From Antedon mediterranea (taxonomy: Eukaryota > Echinodermata > Crinoidea > Comatulida > Antedonidae), in contig NC_092680.1 of assembly GCF_964355755.1 (NCBI RefSeq), positions 18,389,001 through 18,453,000 on the forward strand: a stretch of DNA of 64,000 bases. The letters are read 5' to 3'. The notes beneath the pieces were generated by a model. It ran no database searches, was not told the origin of the DNA, and was given only the letters and a program-made list of their open reading frames with translations. A program made the translations under genes and the position numbers. Below, piece by piece: positions 1 through 10,439 of the stretch. The stretch's first letter is position 1; every line of letters starts with the position of its first letter.

Positions 1-655
1 TAAACATGCCCAAAGGCGCTTTACATACATGGACGTACACTTCTGAACTACTATACATGCTTCCTCTCACGTAATGTATGTTTGTTTGTTAGCAGGATTA
101 CTCAAAAAGTAATTACAAGATCTTACCAAAATGAATATACGGATAGATATGTGGTAAAGGACCATTCCATTAAATTTTGGGACCATTTGGGACCATGGTC
201 CCAATTCTGGACCACTTTTTTAGTATACAATTCAGACCTGCTAGTGTTAAAAGATAGGCCAGAATTTTCCAAAAGCCGGCGAGCAGTCTTAAAGTAACAA
301 ATAAACTAAAATTGCATTTTCTCGAGAACTACTTGTCCAAAAAACTTCATTTTTGTACAAGAGGCAAGAGTTATAACTTGTGATTTGTAAATTTAAAACA
401 TAATTCGATTTAATGTGCACGTTTTTTGATGCGAGTAGTTTAAAAAACCTATTTCTTTTCAAATTCACTCGTTTGATTTTCGCGTTGCTGTTCTGTTGTT
501 AGTCAACTGAAGCTATTGTTAATTGAAAGGCTTGTTACATAACCATTACACCAAACTCGCATACACATGCTTGTTTGTAGTGAAATTAGCCTAAATCACA
601 AACAGCATTAAGACACACACAAATATATATATATTTCTTTTTTACCGGAGAAATC
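1..655. other. Gene-free stretch
   Basis: I see no exon with convincing splice sites and no recognisable protein. The first bases include the AAGGCGCTTTAC string also found in the dispersed repeat near 52.65 kb, so the left edge is probably the tail of a copy of that repeat. The rest is AT-rich unique-looking sequence. Confidence 0.4.
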
Positions 656-1400
656 TTATGCAGGGGAATTTTACAGTAGGCGGAGGTATGCACTCTCGGA
701 GTGTCTTTCTAGTTGTCCTTATGCGAGAAGACTCGTGCTAGTTTATTCTTTGAACTTTGCAAACCTAAGACCCAGCTACCTGGCTAACGCAGATACATTG
801 CAAACACGCCACCGAGCTTGCCAACTATATCAAGTAGCGGCGGACACGTGTCGCTTGTGTCTGGAAATAACCGTTACGCTCTGACAGAAAGTCCAGAGGA
901 GAGTTTGTCCAGATGTTTTTAAAAGACCATTTAGCCCATAATCAAGTCTCTAAAGAAAACACTTTGAATAACCTTACGACCTTTCCCATCGTTAAACCAG
1001 GAGAGATTGACACTATTTAAGTACAGATTTTACATTGTTATCCGTCATAGAAATACCTTATTATACCATTAATCACTTAAACACCCCTGGATCAACTTAG
1101 GACCAATCAGAAACACCACAGTTGATGTAATCACATAAGCTAATGAACTGAGCCAATATACCCCCAAGTTTCAGAAGAGCCCAGACACACCTCACAGCCA
1201 CTTCTCCAGAAGAACATCTACACTCACACCTCACCGACAGCATCACTGTATCATCTGTTCCTTAGTTAGTTAGTTGCATCATTATTATTGTATCATCAAG
1301 TTGAAGTATTATTGAATAAACAATATATGTGTTACTACAGTCAAGCGAATAGAGTCTTCATTACAAGTCAGTACCTCAACTTAACACTATATTACACAAT
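656..1400 (+). mobile_element. Possible solo LTR or LTR fragment
   Basis: This block is GC-richer than its surroundings. It has an LTR-like order of signals: a sequence in the 1080-1200 region resembling a promoter/leader, a run of CAC-rich sequence, then GAATAAACAATATATG near 1313, a polyadenylation-type signal followed by about 70 bases to its end. No coding region for gag or pol is present and I cannot define terminal TG...CA ends or a target-site duplication. It could equally be an unrelated repeat. Confidence 0.25.
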
Positions 1401-1497
1401 GGGAATTAGGATCAAATAAAATATGTGGTTACTTTTTTTTTATTGATAAAGTGTATCTTGTGTTGACAGTAAAAACATTTTTTGTTAACAACTATAC

Positions 1498-1587
1498 CTC
1501 TACAAATGCATCAGCCAGGTCACTGGCCCTGTCCATAACAGGCAGATCTCTTGCAGCCACAATGCGCACTTTCAGTTTTCCAGGCAT
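1498..1587 (-). CDS. C2CD5: C2CD5, first coding exon (partial gene)
   Basis: On the minus strand this exon reads 30 residues beginning MPGKLKVRIVAARDLPVMD and ending DAFVE. This is the start of the C2 domain of C2CD5 (also called CDP138), nearly residue for residue like the vertebrate protein. In vertebrates C2CD5 is a calcium- and phospholipid-binding protein that is phosphorylated by AKT2 and promotes insulin-stimulated GLUT4 vesicle delivery. The exon ends in phase 0 at GAG followed by the donor GTATAG. The acceptor TTTGTTTCAG lies just upstream of the ATG, so the exon spans to 1613 with about 26 nt of 5' UTR. The rest of the gene lies to the left of this window. The start is the only ATG in this frame and fits the family N-terminus. 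Confidence 0.9.
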
Positions 1588-1613
1588 CTTGATGTATATT
1601 TACAGATTGCAAT

Positions 1614-2594
1614 CTGAAACAAAAATCAGAGTTAGAAGTTACTTTATCCATCCATTTTATATTTGACTACTACTAGGCAACGGCTATCTCCGAAAATTTC
1701 TAATATTGTCCTGTCGCTTCCAGTGTATTTGTTGGCCTTGTTTGCCGAGAAAAAATGCAAAGCAAAATTGTTAAAAATCAACACAATAGTTCTATTGACT
1801 TAGCCTATTATTTATAATTAATCTAGACTAGGCCCAGGCTTACTGTACGTAACAATAATTATTGATAAACTCAACATCCCATTTACTTATGGTGCACCGG
1901 TGAATCAATTATAAATTTAATTAATTTGCCTGGACCCGATCGTCTTTTTTTTATTAGAATGGGGCGCCCTCTAATCGTCTAATTATGTTGGGCCTGATCG
2001 TCTAATAATAATAATATGGTCAAAGTTAATTTGACGGCCGATCATATAATAATAATAAAACAATCGCTAGGCTAGGGCCTAGCCTAGCCCAGTTTGCTTC
2101 GATTTTTCAACTAGGCCTAGCCTATAGGCCTACTAGACTCAGACTAGGGCCTAGCCTAAGCCTTAAGGCTTAAGCCTATATAGGCCTATTCTATATACTG
2201 TTAAATATTCTTCTGTCTGATACATTCATAATCATATAGCACTAGATGGACCACTCAATTAGGCCTGGCCCTGGCCCATATAGGCCTACTGTAGCTCCTC
2301 TAGTTAGGCTATAGTATTAGTATTAGTAGGGCTAGCCTAGCAGGCCTACTTACCTAGGCTAGGCCTAGCTAAAGGTAGGCCTCTAGGCCCTAGTTAGGCC
2401 TAGGCTACCTAGCTAGGCCCTAGGCCTACTCTAGGGGCCTACTAGGCCTAGGCCTAGCCTATAATAGGCTAGGCTATATAATGTTGTTATACCCACCACT
2501 CATTCAATACAGATACTTTATCAAACCTACTCACTGGTTGTCTATTTTTAATCAATTAATAATAATTCAGAGAGAAATTCATCACCCACCTACC
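1614..2594. repeat. C2CD5 5' intron rich in GGCCTAG palindromes
   Basis: Between about 2040 and 2480 the sequence is dominated by overlapping AGGCCTAGGC and TAGGCCTA motifs and their variants, with small ATA-rich runs. The motifs are self-complementary, so both strands look alike. No reading frame of note is present. Single copies of the same motif are scattered elsewhere in the window, for example near 16.6 kb, 19.66 kb and 56.37 kb. Confidence 0.6.
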
Positions 2595-2690
2595 TCATCA
2601 GTTGTTCTAAATCATCGCTAGGTCCAGGCCTTGCCAAAACGTATGGAAGGCCTCTAGCCGCCAGGCACCTACTCCCACCAAAGAACTTCG
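2595..2690 (-). other. C2CD5: Probable noncoding first exon and promoter zone of C2CD5
   Basis: On the minus strand a donor-like CTGATGAG followed by GTAGGTGGG lies at about 2594. It is preceded by a locally GC-rich, CpG-containing stretch (ACTTCGGCGATTTG, GCCGCC) unlike the AT-rich surroundings. Because the ATG exon of C2CD5 starts with an acceptor rather than a promoter, a noncoding exon must lie upstream and this is the best nearby candidate. The transcription start cannot be read from sequence alone. Confidence 0.4.
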
Positions 2691-2699
2691 GCGATTTGT

Positions 2700-3365
2700 A
2701 GAGGGCGCTGTTTGAAATATTAATAAAACTCCTTCTTATATCACATGCCAATGTTATAAAGTCGTTTTTTGAAAGTTAATAGAGTTGGTGCGCTAACCAC
2801 TGCAGTTGGGAAGAGTAAATTTAATAATTAATATATAAAAAAATTCTAAGCGGCATCTACTTGATTTATTTGTTTTTTTTTATTCACCATAATAGTATTA
2901 TTACTACCTTACAGGCCTTTACAGTTTCTGGGGTATTCAATCTTCCCTGTAATAAACAAGAGGCAGCCAATTCTGAAATTGTGGAATTATGGTGGTAAAC
3001 TTACTTTTTTTTTTCATGTAGGCCTAAAAAAACTGTATCTCCCAACAAATTGGTCCTGTTTTTCCTGCTATTCAATCCTGTAGTCCATAGTATACAAGTG
3101 CTGTACTCTGATGGTTGATCTGATTCTCAGACTGGTCCAGATATAATCTGTTAACTTTGAAATTGTATAATTGAGATTAGTAAACTTATTTTTGATTATC
3201 TTTCCACAAAAAATGAGTTGTGCTGTTTTTTATTTTTTTTTTTTGCTATTCCAACCTTGCTGGATGTCCTATCCAAGTGCTGTGCAATGTATCTCTGGTA
3301 TACCTACCTTTGTCTGGATGAAAAATGCATTGAAACTTAAACCTCTACGTTCTTACATGGAGTAA
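2700..3365. other. Gene-free stretch
   Basis: AT-rich sequence with poly-T runs. The open frame at 3171-3365 has no homology I recognise and no splice signals at sensible places, so I regard it as chance. Confidence 0.4.
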
Positions 3366-3369
3366 TGGT

Positions 3370-4020
3370 TCTTAGCTACACTTAATATAACTTAGCTACA
3401 CACAACCTGCAGTGAAAATTTACTATATCAAGATATAATGCCACCTCACACATTATATAAAGTAAATAAAAAAGCAACCTGATTTGAAATGCATTGAAAC
3501 TTAAACCTCTATATTCTTGAGCTACACTTAATATATCTTAGCTACAAACATACCACCTGCCGGTAAAATGTACTATACCAAGGTATAATGCCACCTTACA
3601 CATTATATAAATGAATTTTTTTTAAACCTGATTTTAAATGCATTGAAACTTATTCTTAGCTACACTTAATATATCTTAGCTACACACAACCTGCAGAAAA
3701 CATTTAATATACCAAGATATAATACCACCTTACACATTATATGAAATACATTTACAAAAACATAACCTGACCTCTATATTCTTAGCTACACACTGAATAT
3801 ATCTTAGCTACACACAACCTGCAGAAAACATTTAATATACCAAGATATAATGCCACCTTACACATTATATAAAATGTATTTACCAAAAAATAACCTAAAA
3901 AAATACATTAAAACTTCTACCTCTACGTTCTTAGTTACACTTAATATATCTTAGCTACACACATAATACATGCTGGGAAAATTTATTATACCAAGATATA
4001 TTTCCACCTTAGTCATAAAA
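3370..4020. repeat. Tandem array, units of about 100-150 bp, six copies
   Basis: Units share the order CTTAGCTACACTTAATATATC, then ACACAACCTGCAG, then CAAGATATAATGCCACC, then TTACACATTATATAAA. Copies vary by small deletions. On the minus strand several units contain TTTTCTGCAG followed by GT, an acceptor-like string, but no matching donor is regularly placed. The array ends where a different array with splice-like signals begins. Confidence 0.8.
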
Positions 4021-4039
4021 TAACAAATGTTTGACTATG

Positions 4040-5045
4040 ATGTTTCTGAATTGATTGGTTTCAAGAGTTTTGTATCAGGATGCCAATAAGTCCATATCTG
4101 AAGAGAAATTTAAATAAAATGAATTATACCATTACATAGGATATGATGTTTCTTACCTGTGATTGGTTCCAACAACCTTGCATTGGTATGTGCATACTGT
4201 AAGTGCTATCTGAAATGGGAAAGTATAAAGAAATTTAATTATACCATTACATAGTATATAATGTTTCTTACCTGTGATTGGTCACAAAAGCTTTTGCATC
4301 GGTATGACCATATCTGAAAGGGAAAGTAATAAAAAATGAATTATACCATTACATAGTATATAATGTATCTTACCTGTGATTGGTTCCAACAACCTTGCAT
4401 TGATATGTGCATACGGTAGGTGCTATCTGAAATGAGAAGGTATAAAGAAATTTAATTATACCATTACATAGTATATAATGTTTCTTACCTGTGATTGGTC
4501 ACAAAAGCTTTTGCATCAGTATGTCCATATCTGAAATGAGAAAGTAAAAATAAAATTAATTATACCATTGCATAGGCTTTGATGTTTTTTACCTGTGATT
4601 GGTTCCAACTGCCTTGCATCGGGATGTCCATATCTGAAATGGTAAAGTAAAAATTAAATGAATTATACCATTACATAATATATGATGTTTCTTACCTGTG
4701 ATTGATTCCAACAGCCTTGCATCAGTATGTCCATATCTGAAATGAGAAAGTAAAAATAAAATTAATTATACCATTGCATAGGCTTTGATGTTTTTTACCT
4801 GTGATTGGTTCCAACTGCCTTGCATCGGGATGTCCATATCTGAAATGGTAAAGTAAAAATTAAATTAATTATACCATTACATAGTATATGAAGTTTCTTA
4901 CCTGTGTTTGGTTCCAACAGCTTTGCATTGGTATGCCCATAGGTAGGTGCTATCTGAAATGAGAAAGTATAAAGAAATTTAATTATATAGAATATGTTTC
5001 TTACCTGTGATTAGTCCCAACAGTCTTGCATCGGTATGTCCATAT
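4040..5045 (-). repeat. Tandem array of about 100-120 bp units, each with a mini-exon-like cassette
   Basis: About ten units are present. Read on the minus strand, nearly every unit has CATTTCAG, then a 41-53 nt segment starting ATATGGACAT or ATAGCACC and ending CAATCACAG, then GTAAGAAAC. These are good acceptor and donor strings. The spacers carry TATACTATGTAATGG. Segment lengths of 41, 42, 52 and 53 nt do not keep one reading frame, so a repeated protein domain is unlikely. The first unit at the left is degenerate. The rightmost unit may be entered from an acceptor (TCTCTTTTCAG) near 5080. Confidence 0.75.
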
Positions 5046-5564
5046 CTGATTGTTTTCTTGTATGTCAAAACTGGATCTGAAAAGAGAAACATCATGCTGG
5101 TTAAATATATTTCTTTGTTTTAGTTTATTTTTTATATACCTTACTATAATTTTTTTCTACAATTTGACAAGGTCCCCCAAATTTATTTTGCATGCTTTCT
5201 GTTTCATTTTACATTTTACACAATAAACAATGATGTGTTAGTATACATGTAGCATTCATCATCATGTGTATGCATTTAACTAATAGTTCTGCTGAAGAAA
5301 CCTCAAGAAACCTAAATTGTCTGAAAAACAAAAGGAAGTGCAGGGGGAAAATTATTCTTAATAATGTGTAGTTAACATACATAAAAACAATAACATATAC
5401 TGTAAATGGCAAAACATTTATTTGTGTAAATGTAAAAGGTTACAGAAATATGTGCAGAAAGCAAAGCTACCTAAAATCTAACTGCAAAGAAGTATGATGA
5501 ATATTCGGGTTGTGTGATTTTAAACCTAAACATTCTTACTGGGAAATATAAGGATATAAATTAA

Positions 5565-5660
5565 TATTACTTATCTGTCAAAACTGTAGAGAAGCACAGC
5601 ATAAATGAATGATGATACCATACCAGGCAGCAATTTAAAGACTGGAAGTAAGACCTGGAA
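5565..5660 (-). other. Possible minus-strand exon
   Basis: A good acceptor, TATTTTTTCCAG, lies at about 5657 on the minus strand. It is followed by some 80 nt open in one frame that encodes a hydrophobic segment including LLPVFKLLPGMVSSF before a TAA. No standard donor follows at the obvious position (GACAG is followed by AT, with GTAATA four bases later). It could be an internal exon of a minus-strand transcript starting at 6.3 kb or a chance arrangement. I do not recognise the peptide. Confidence 0.25.
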
Positions 5661-6282
5661 AAAATATAATAATAAATAAATAAATATTCGTCCTTAAATA
5701 AAGCAAGTAGGCCTATTGTAGACTGTATTATTATATTATTTTAAAAGTTTTAACCTATTCAATTTAACAATACCTTTTCCCTTATTCAAATTATACAACT
5801 CTTCATAAGAGCCCGAGACTCCTATCCCGCGAGTAGATTGGGCCGAGTGGAAAAGCATGACTACGTACGTTCTGAACACCACCAGTGAACGGCTAAACAG
5901 ACGATAATAACAGTTCGCGGTGATTTACTTTTTATAAAACATAGCTTAATATAGGCCGAGTTATTTTAACTAACAATTGAAAAATAAACTATGTTAATGA
6001 AATCTGTGTTGTAAAAAGTAATAATGAATGTGTTAAAATTAAAAATCAACAAATTAGTAGGCCTAGGACGACGTAGAATCACTTACAATTTCATAATAGG
6101 CTACGTACGAGTCGATCGAGGCGAAGGTGGTTTATAAATTCAACATTTTCTGTATAAAAATGTCGCAATAAATGTGATACATAACTAAATTATGAGCTAG
6201 GGCCTACTAAAAGTCGATATTGTAATCAAGAACTCGTGGTATTTTTGATTAGTGTATATTTTTAAACAAATAAAATACTTAC

Positions 6283-6360
6283 CTTCTCTCTCTTTTTAGG
6301 CTCCGATGTTTCTTCGCCGTCGACTTACAAAAATGGCAACGTAAGTCGGTCATGTGACTA
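6283..6360 (-). other. Possible first exon of a minus-strand transcript
   Basis: On the minus strand a GC- and CpG-richer segment ends GAGAGAGAAG followed by the consensus donor GTAAGTATTT at 6282. It contains an ATG (ATGACCGACTTACG) with a short open frame through the donor. On the plus strand the same region offers an acceptor-like TCTCTTTTTAG and a donor-like GTAAGTCGG, so orientation is ambiguous. Together with the array at 4-5 kb this could be a spliced noncoding RNA read leftward. Confidence 0.3.
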
Positions 6361-8190
6361 AAGTTAATATGCAAATTATTAGATGAACTTATACTAACTG
6401 TGATTGGCTAAATCGTTGTCACTCTTGTTGCTGCCACTCGTTGATTGGTTATTCGATAATCACTGTTGCTCCCGCGTATTCTGAACTTTTTCGGAACAAC
6501 GATTGGCCAACTTTTTTACAGAAACGCGTGTCTGTACCCAAGCTCCTCCCCGAAAGTTTTAAGAACTTTTAGTAATTTAGAGGGCGCTATACATTGTGGA
6601 AATGCAGAGCCATATATATGGCTCTGTGGAAATGTTGCCAGGACCATACAATAATGTTTTATGTTGTTATTATGTTAACTCAAAACTCAAAACGCCTGGA
6701 AAAAGGAAGTTATCAAAATTACTTCTTCTGTTAGCTTTAGGGTGTCTAGATGTTTGAATTAGTTTGAGTTTGGTGGTGGTCGGATCGTCGTTTCGTAAAA
6801 TCTTTTTTTTTTTTATTACTTTTAATTTTAAAGTTATATAGTCAATTTGTTTTAATTCATTTACTGAAACTTAATGCAGATTATTATTAGTGGATTTATT
6901 TGCTGAATGCATATATCTAAATAATAATAAGAATATTGTTTACAACTATTATTATTAAAATGTTTTGTTCACAATAAAACAAATAACTAAATTAAATAAA
7001 TAATATTTTTGGGCAACAATTTTATAATCTGTGTGTTTGAATTAATCAGGGCAGTTGGAATATACTCAAAACAAATTGTTAAAAAAAATAACTTGAAATG
7101 CTATTTTTCCTAAATTAATAAATCTATAGGCCTATAGGCATTACAATACCTTACTTGTATCATTTACGAATTTACCGTATCTTGCTTTATAATCGTTGTA
7201 TACCGTATGTTGTTGTTTCAATATGTTAAGATAATTACAGATGTCAGGATAGGTTTTACGTTGGAAATAGGCAATACTTAATTTTAATATTTTTGTTTCA
7301 AAATATCAAATGGCATCAACAGTTCTCTGGTGTCTCCGGGGTCCCTAAGCTTCCAAAATATTGAATACATGTTGGTATATAATATGATGGAAGTAATACA
7401 GAAAAACATTAGGTAATTCTAAAATATATATATATTTCCGTCTATATGTGAATACATATTTTATATTTTATTTAGATAATATTATTTTTTAAGCAAATAA
7501 TGTTTGTAGTTTTGCTCTCCTGGTAGTATTGTTTTTGTTATACTTTTATATAAGTCCATCAGTCAGAGTTTCGAATTTTTGGAGCTCCACGTTATGTTAT
7601 GAAACTCCAAAATATCTTTTACCAAAAAAGTCTAAGTACAGCCTAGACGTGGACACTGCTAGCTTAACTCGTTAAGACTGCATTGTTGAGTCTATTCTAT
7701 GTTATTGTTGGTATAGAAGATTGTTTTATTAAAAAATAAATGTTCAGTAATCGAAATCAATGAAACGAGTACACTATAAATTATCCAAAATATGTATGTG
7801 TGTAAATACATAATATTAAAGCTCCAAACTATTTTACATATTCTTACATTACGTTTAATCTAGATTATCCTTTCATTTTATATTTCGGGGATACAATAAC
7901 ACAATCAATTATCCACATTTTCTTGTCAGGCACTATTCGCATACACTATGATTTCTGGCAGAAATGTTGTCAAGTCGTCGAGCTTAACTTGATCGATTAT
8001 TCTATAGGTCCAAGTGACGATCTTGTGCTGAACAATTTTTGGTAACGGAGGACTTCATATTGAAGTGACACTTAAAAACATGACATTGAAATTACTTGGT
8101 AGGCTAATTTTTTCGAGGCTAAATAATTATAGCAATTTATGTTGAACATAGCACAATGGAGTAATACCGTATTAAATATTAGTCGTAAAC
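6361..8190. other. Gene-free intergenic stretch
   Basis: AT-rich sequence without recognisable exons. The open frame at 6466-6654 lacks splice sites and homology. This stretch lies downstream of the sialyltransferase stop codon at 8191, so it should contain that gene's 3' UTR. An ATTAAA-type string is the only polyadenylation candidate I noticed and it is not decisive. Confidence 0.4.
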
Positions 8191-8452
8191 TCAAAGAGTG
8201 TTTCCTTGGTTACAATCGTCTGTTATCAATCTGATAACGCCTGTTATGTTGAGTTTTGTTAATGTTTTATATTCACTGTTCATATCATGACTATTTTTAA
8301 AGGAAACTTTGTCGTAGTAATGGTAGGTTAATTGACGACCAGATGGTGATGTTGAATATGGATAAAATCCATAAAGAGTTATGTTTCTACAAAACGTTGC
8401 GGCAACAGAGAACATCATTAACCCGGATGAAGCACGCTTGATATTCCAGAAC
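8191..8452 (-). CDS. ST8Sia-like terminal exon with sialylmotifs S, III and VS
   Basis: On the minus strand the acceptor TTATATTCTAG opens an exon that starts in phase 2 and runs 86 codons to a TAA. Key residues are ASSGLMMFSVAATFC (motif S), the LYGFYPY stretch, HYYDK (motif III), HDMNSE (motif VS, with the catalytic-type His and Glu) and a late TDDC cysteine expected in the disulfide core of ST8Sia enzymes. The phase fits the donor of the exon at 9709. Nothing in this exon is damaged. Confidence 0.85.
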
Positions 8453-8654
8453 CTAGAATATAAATTAAAGTGCATTTAGTATTGCTTGTTTCATCAGTAA
8501 GCCTTAATAAAGCATTATAATATTACTGACTTTAACAAAAGTACTAATGATCATTTCCTGTAGAATTCATGTCATTGGCCAACATCTAAACTTAATGAAA
8601 CTGAATGGAAGGAATGTACATAGGCCATATTGTCAAGTTGTGCAATGAAAGTGT

Positions 8655-9070
8655 GTCTATTTACTTGTTTGGCACAAAATGAATTCTGTGTATATGGAAT
8701 GACTTATATCGAGAAAAAATTAATTTTGTCTTTACAAAATAAATTTTATCTACACAGAGTAAATTCTGTCTACATAGAATGAATGCTGTCGACACATAAT
8801 TTATTTTGTTGACACAGAATGAATCATGTTCCAACAAAAGAAATTCTGTTCAGGACATAATGGGACTGCTGGCTCTTGTAGTTACAGTAATCGTATTACT
8901 TTAGCAGTCCCTGACCAATTCATCTTTGTACATTGTATATTATGTTTTGTTGGTCAAATAAATAAATGAATTAATATTCTGATTAAACAGAATGAATTTT
9001 GTCTGCACAGAATTGTTTTTGTCCGAATAGAATCAATTGTGTCGTGTCACATAAATGTATTTTGTCGATT
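8655..9070. repeat. Degenerate short tandem repeat, about 20-25 bp
   Basis: Repeated, diverged copies of ACAGAATGAATTCTGTCTAC with inserted unique pieces and the tail of a retroelement (around 8925-8990, ending AATAAATAAATGAATTAAT). The motif is partly palindromic (GAATTC). Confidence 0.5.
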
Positions 9071-9082
9071 ATCATTGTTATA

Positions 9083-9445
9083 CCTCATTATACCCGTAGC
9101 AAAAAGGATTCGTCTTTTAAAGTTGCAGGCGGAAAAATATGGAGTGACTTGCCAGCAGATATAAAACATTCACCCACGATTATGTCCTTTAAAGCTAGAT
9201 ACAGATCTCATTTCTTTTCATAACATTTAACTTCAAGTTTATATTTTTTGTTGTTATTATTATTATTATTATTATTATTGTTGTTATTGCTATTATTATT
9301 ATTATTATTATTAATTGTATAAATATTTAAATTTGTATTCGTTTTTGACGACAGGATCACAATGCAATGCAGTTATTTCTACTTGATTGTGTATAATCCT
9401 GTATAAATATTAGTTGTTAAATAAATAAACTAATTAATAAAATTA
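9083..9445 (+). mobile_element. LINE (non-LTR retrotransposon) 3' end, truncated
   Basis: The frame ending at 9223 reads PHYTRSKKDSSFKVAGGKIW, then SDLPADIKHSPTIMSFKAR, RYRSHFFS and stop. This is the typical C-terminal tail of reverse transcriptases of CR1/Jockey/RTE-type LINEs, with the F-x-W-x-x-LP pattern and the final FK...L/FF. It is followed by an ATT microsatellite and an A-rich end with AATAAATAAAC. The upstream reverse transcriptase is missing, so this is a 5'-truncated dead copy. Confidence 0.65.
9250..9312. repeat. ATT microsatellite
   Basis: Runs of ATT interrupted by GTTGTT and GCT, immediately after the LINE coding end. It probably formed from the element's 3' tail. Confidence 0.9.
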
Positions 9446-9708
9446 GTTGAATTAGAAATGTCCCGAACGGCGCCCCGTTAAAAAGACCATAATATCATTT
9501 CGAGTTTTGAGGATATCTTCAAAATACTAGTATGAATCCAAAGACAAATCACTCAATAAAATAAAATGGCAATGTTTTGAGTAACAGTGACTGGAGCATT
9601 TCAATGGGAATATACAAATAAAATAAGCAGAAAGCTGTAAATTAAAAGATAACTTATAACATCAAGAAAGGAAATGTAGACCGTTCGGATAACACCAATC
9701 CTACTTAC

Positions 9709-10226
9709 CCAGTTGTTGACATTCTTCCAGTGGGAAACCCGATTCGTATAGGCAATGACACATTTTTGACAAATTCTGATAACTTATAATATTTTTTTTG
9801 ACGGCTACTTGGAGAGAACACTTTTGAAAACCACAGTATAGTATTCTTAGTAAGTCTTTTAAATTTCTTCAAATATGTAGGACGACACGTAGCATTTTCG
9901 AGGCACATATTAATTTGACTGACTAAAGCACTGTTAATAGACATCAGGCTTGTCTTTGTACCAACATCATTCTCAAAGCCTTCGGTTGGTGCCATGTTGT
10001 TTCTTATAACAAAGTCATGTTCATCAATTTCCTTGCCACAATGACTATGTTTTAACACTCCTGAATTGCCTACAATAGCGCATGTGTTGTATGTCCCTAA
10101 AGGAGGAGAGTCTTTTGGCGGGTCTTTCGATTGGACCAATTTTTAAACATGTCACTATGTAAATTTCCATCATAAAGTAGAACACATAATTTGGCGTCAA
10201 ACCGTTTATATTTCACGATCTTCTCT
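9709..10226 (-). CDS. ST8Sia-like catalytic exon with sialylmotif L (internal frameshift)
   Basis: The acceptor TTTTTATTCTACAG (minus strand) opens at 10226 and the donor GTAAGTAGG follows 9709. From about 10139 down, one frame reads through TYNTCAIVGNSGVL, CGKEIDEHDFVIRNNMAP, NDVGTKTSLMSIN and on to FPTGRMSTTG, a full sialylmotif L with the invariant Cys. The first 85 nt after the acceptor are open in a different frame (KRFDAKLCVLLYDG, then SDMFKNWSNRK). That frame matches the phase of the anchor exon at 15371. In the motif L frame there is a TAA near 10145. The exon length (518 nt) is also one base off what phases 2-in and 2-out require. A single-base indel around 10110-10140 would explain all of this. 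Confidence 0.8.
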
Positions 10227-10439
10227 CTGTAGAATAAAAATAAGTATTATTTTGTTTACTCAGTTTCTATAGGTTTCTTACGAGAGATGGTCGATTATTA
10301 GAAGCGGTTCCTTAACAGAGTTGGTTGCTTATGATGTGTGGTCGTTTTAGAAAGTTGGTTGCTTACGAGAGGTGGAAAGACTGATAACTAAGTAATGATC
10401 GATGCTTGCACATGATTAATTAGCTGGCGATAGTAACTA

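Larger units (their letters stand above)
8453..9708. other. Last intron of the sialyltransferase-like gene
   Basis: The intron carries a degenerate repeat of GAATGAATTCTGTCTACACA-like strings (8655-9070), the 3' end of a LINE in the opposite orientation to the gene, and an ATT microsatellite. No additional exon is seen. Confidence 0.6.

Noticed and set aside
1451-1666. Plus-strand 71-codon frame
   Set aside because: It is the antisense shadow of the C2CD5 exon.
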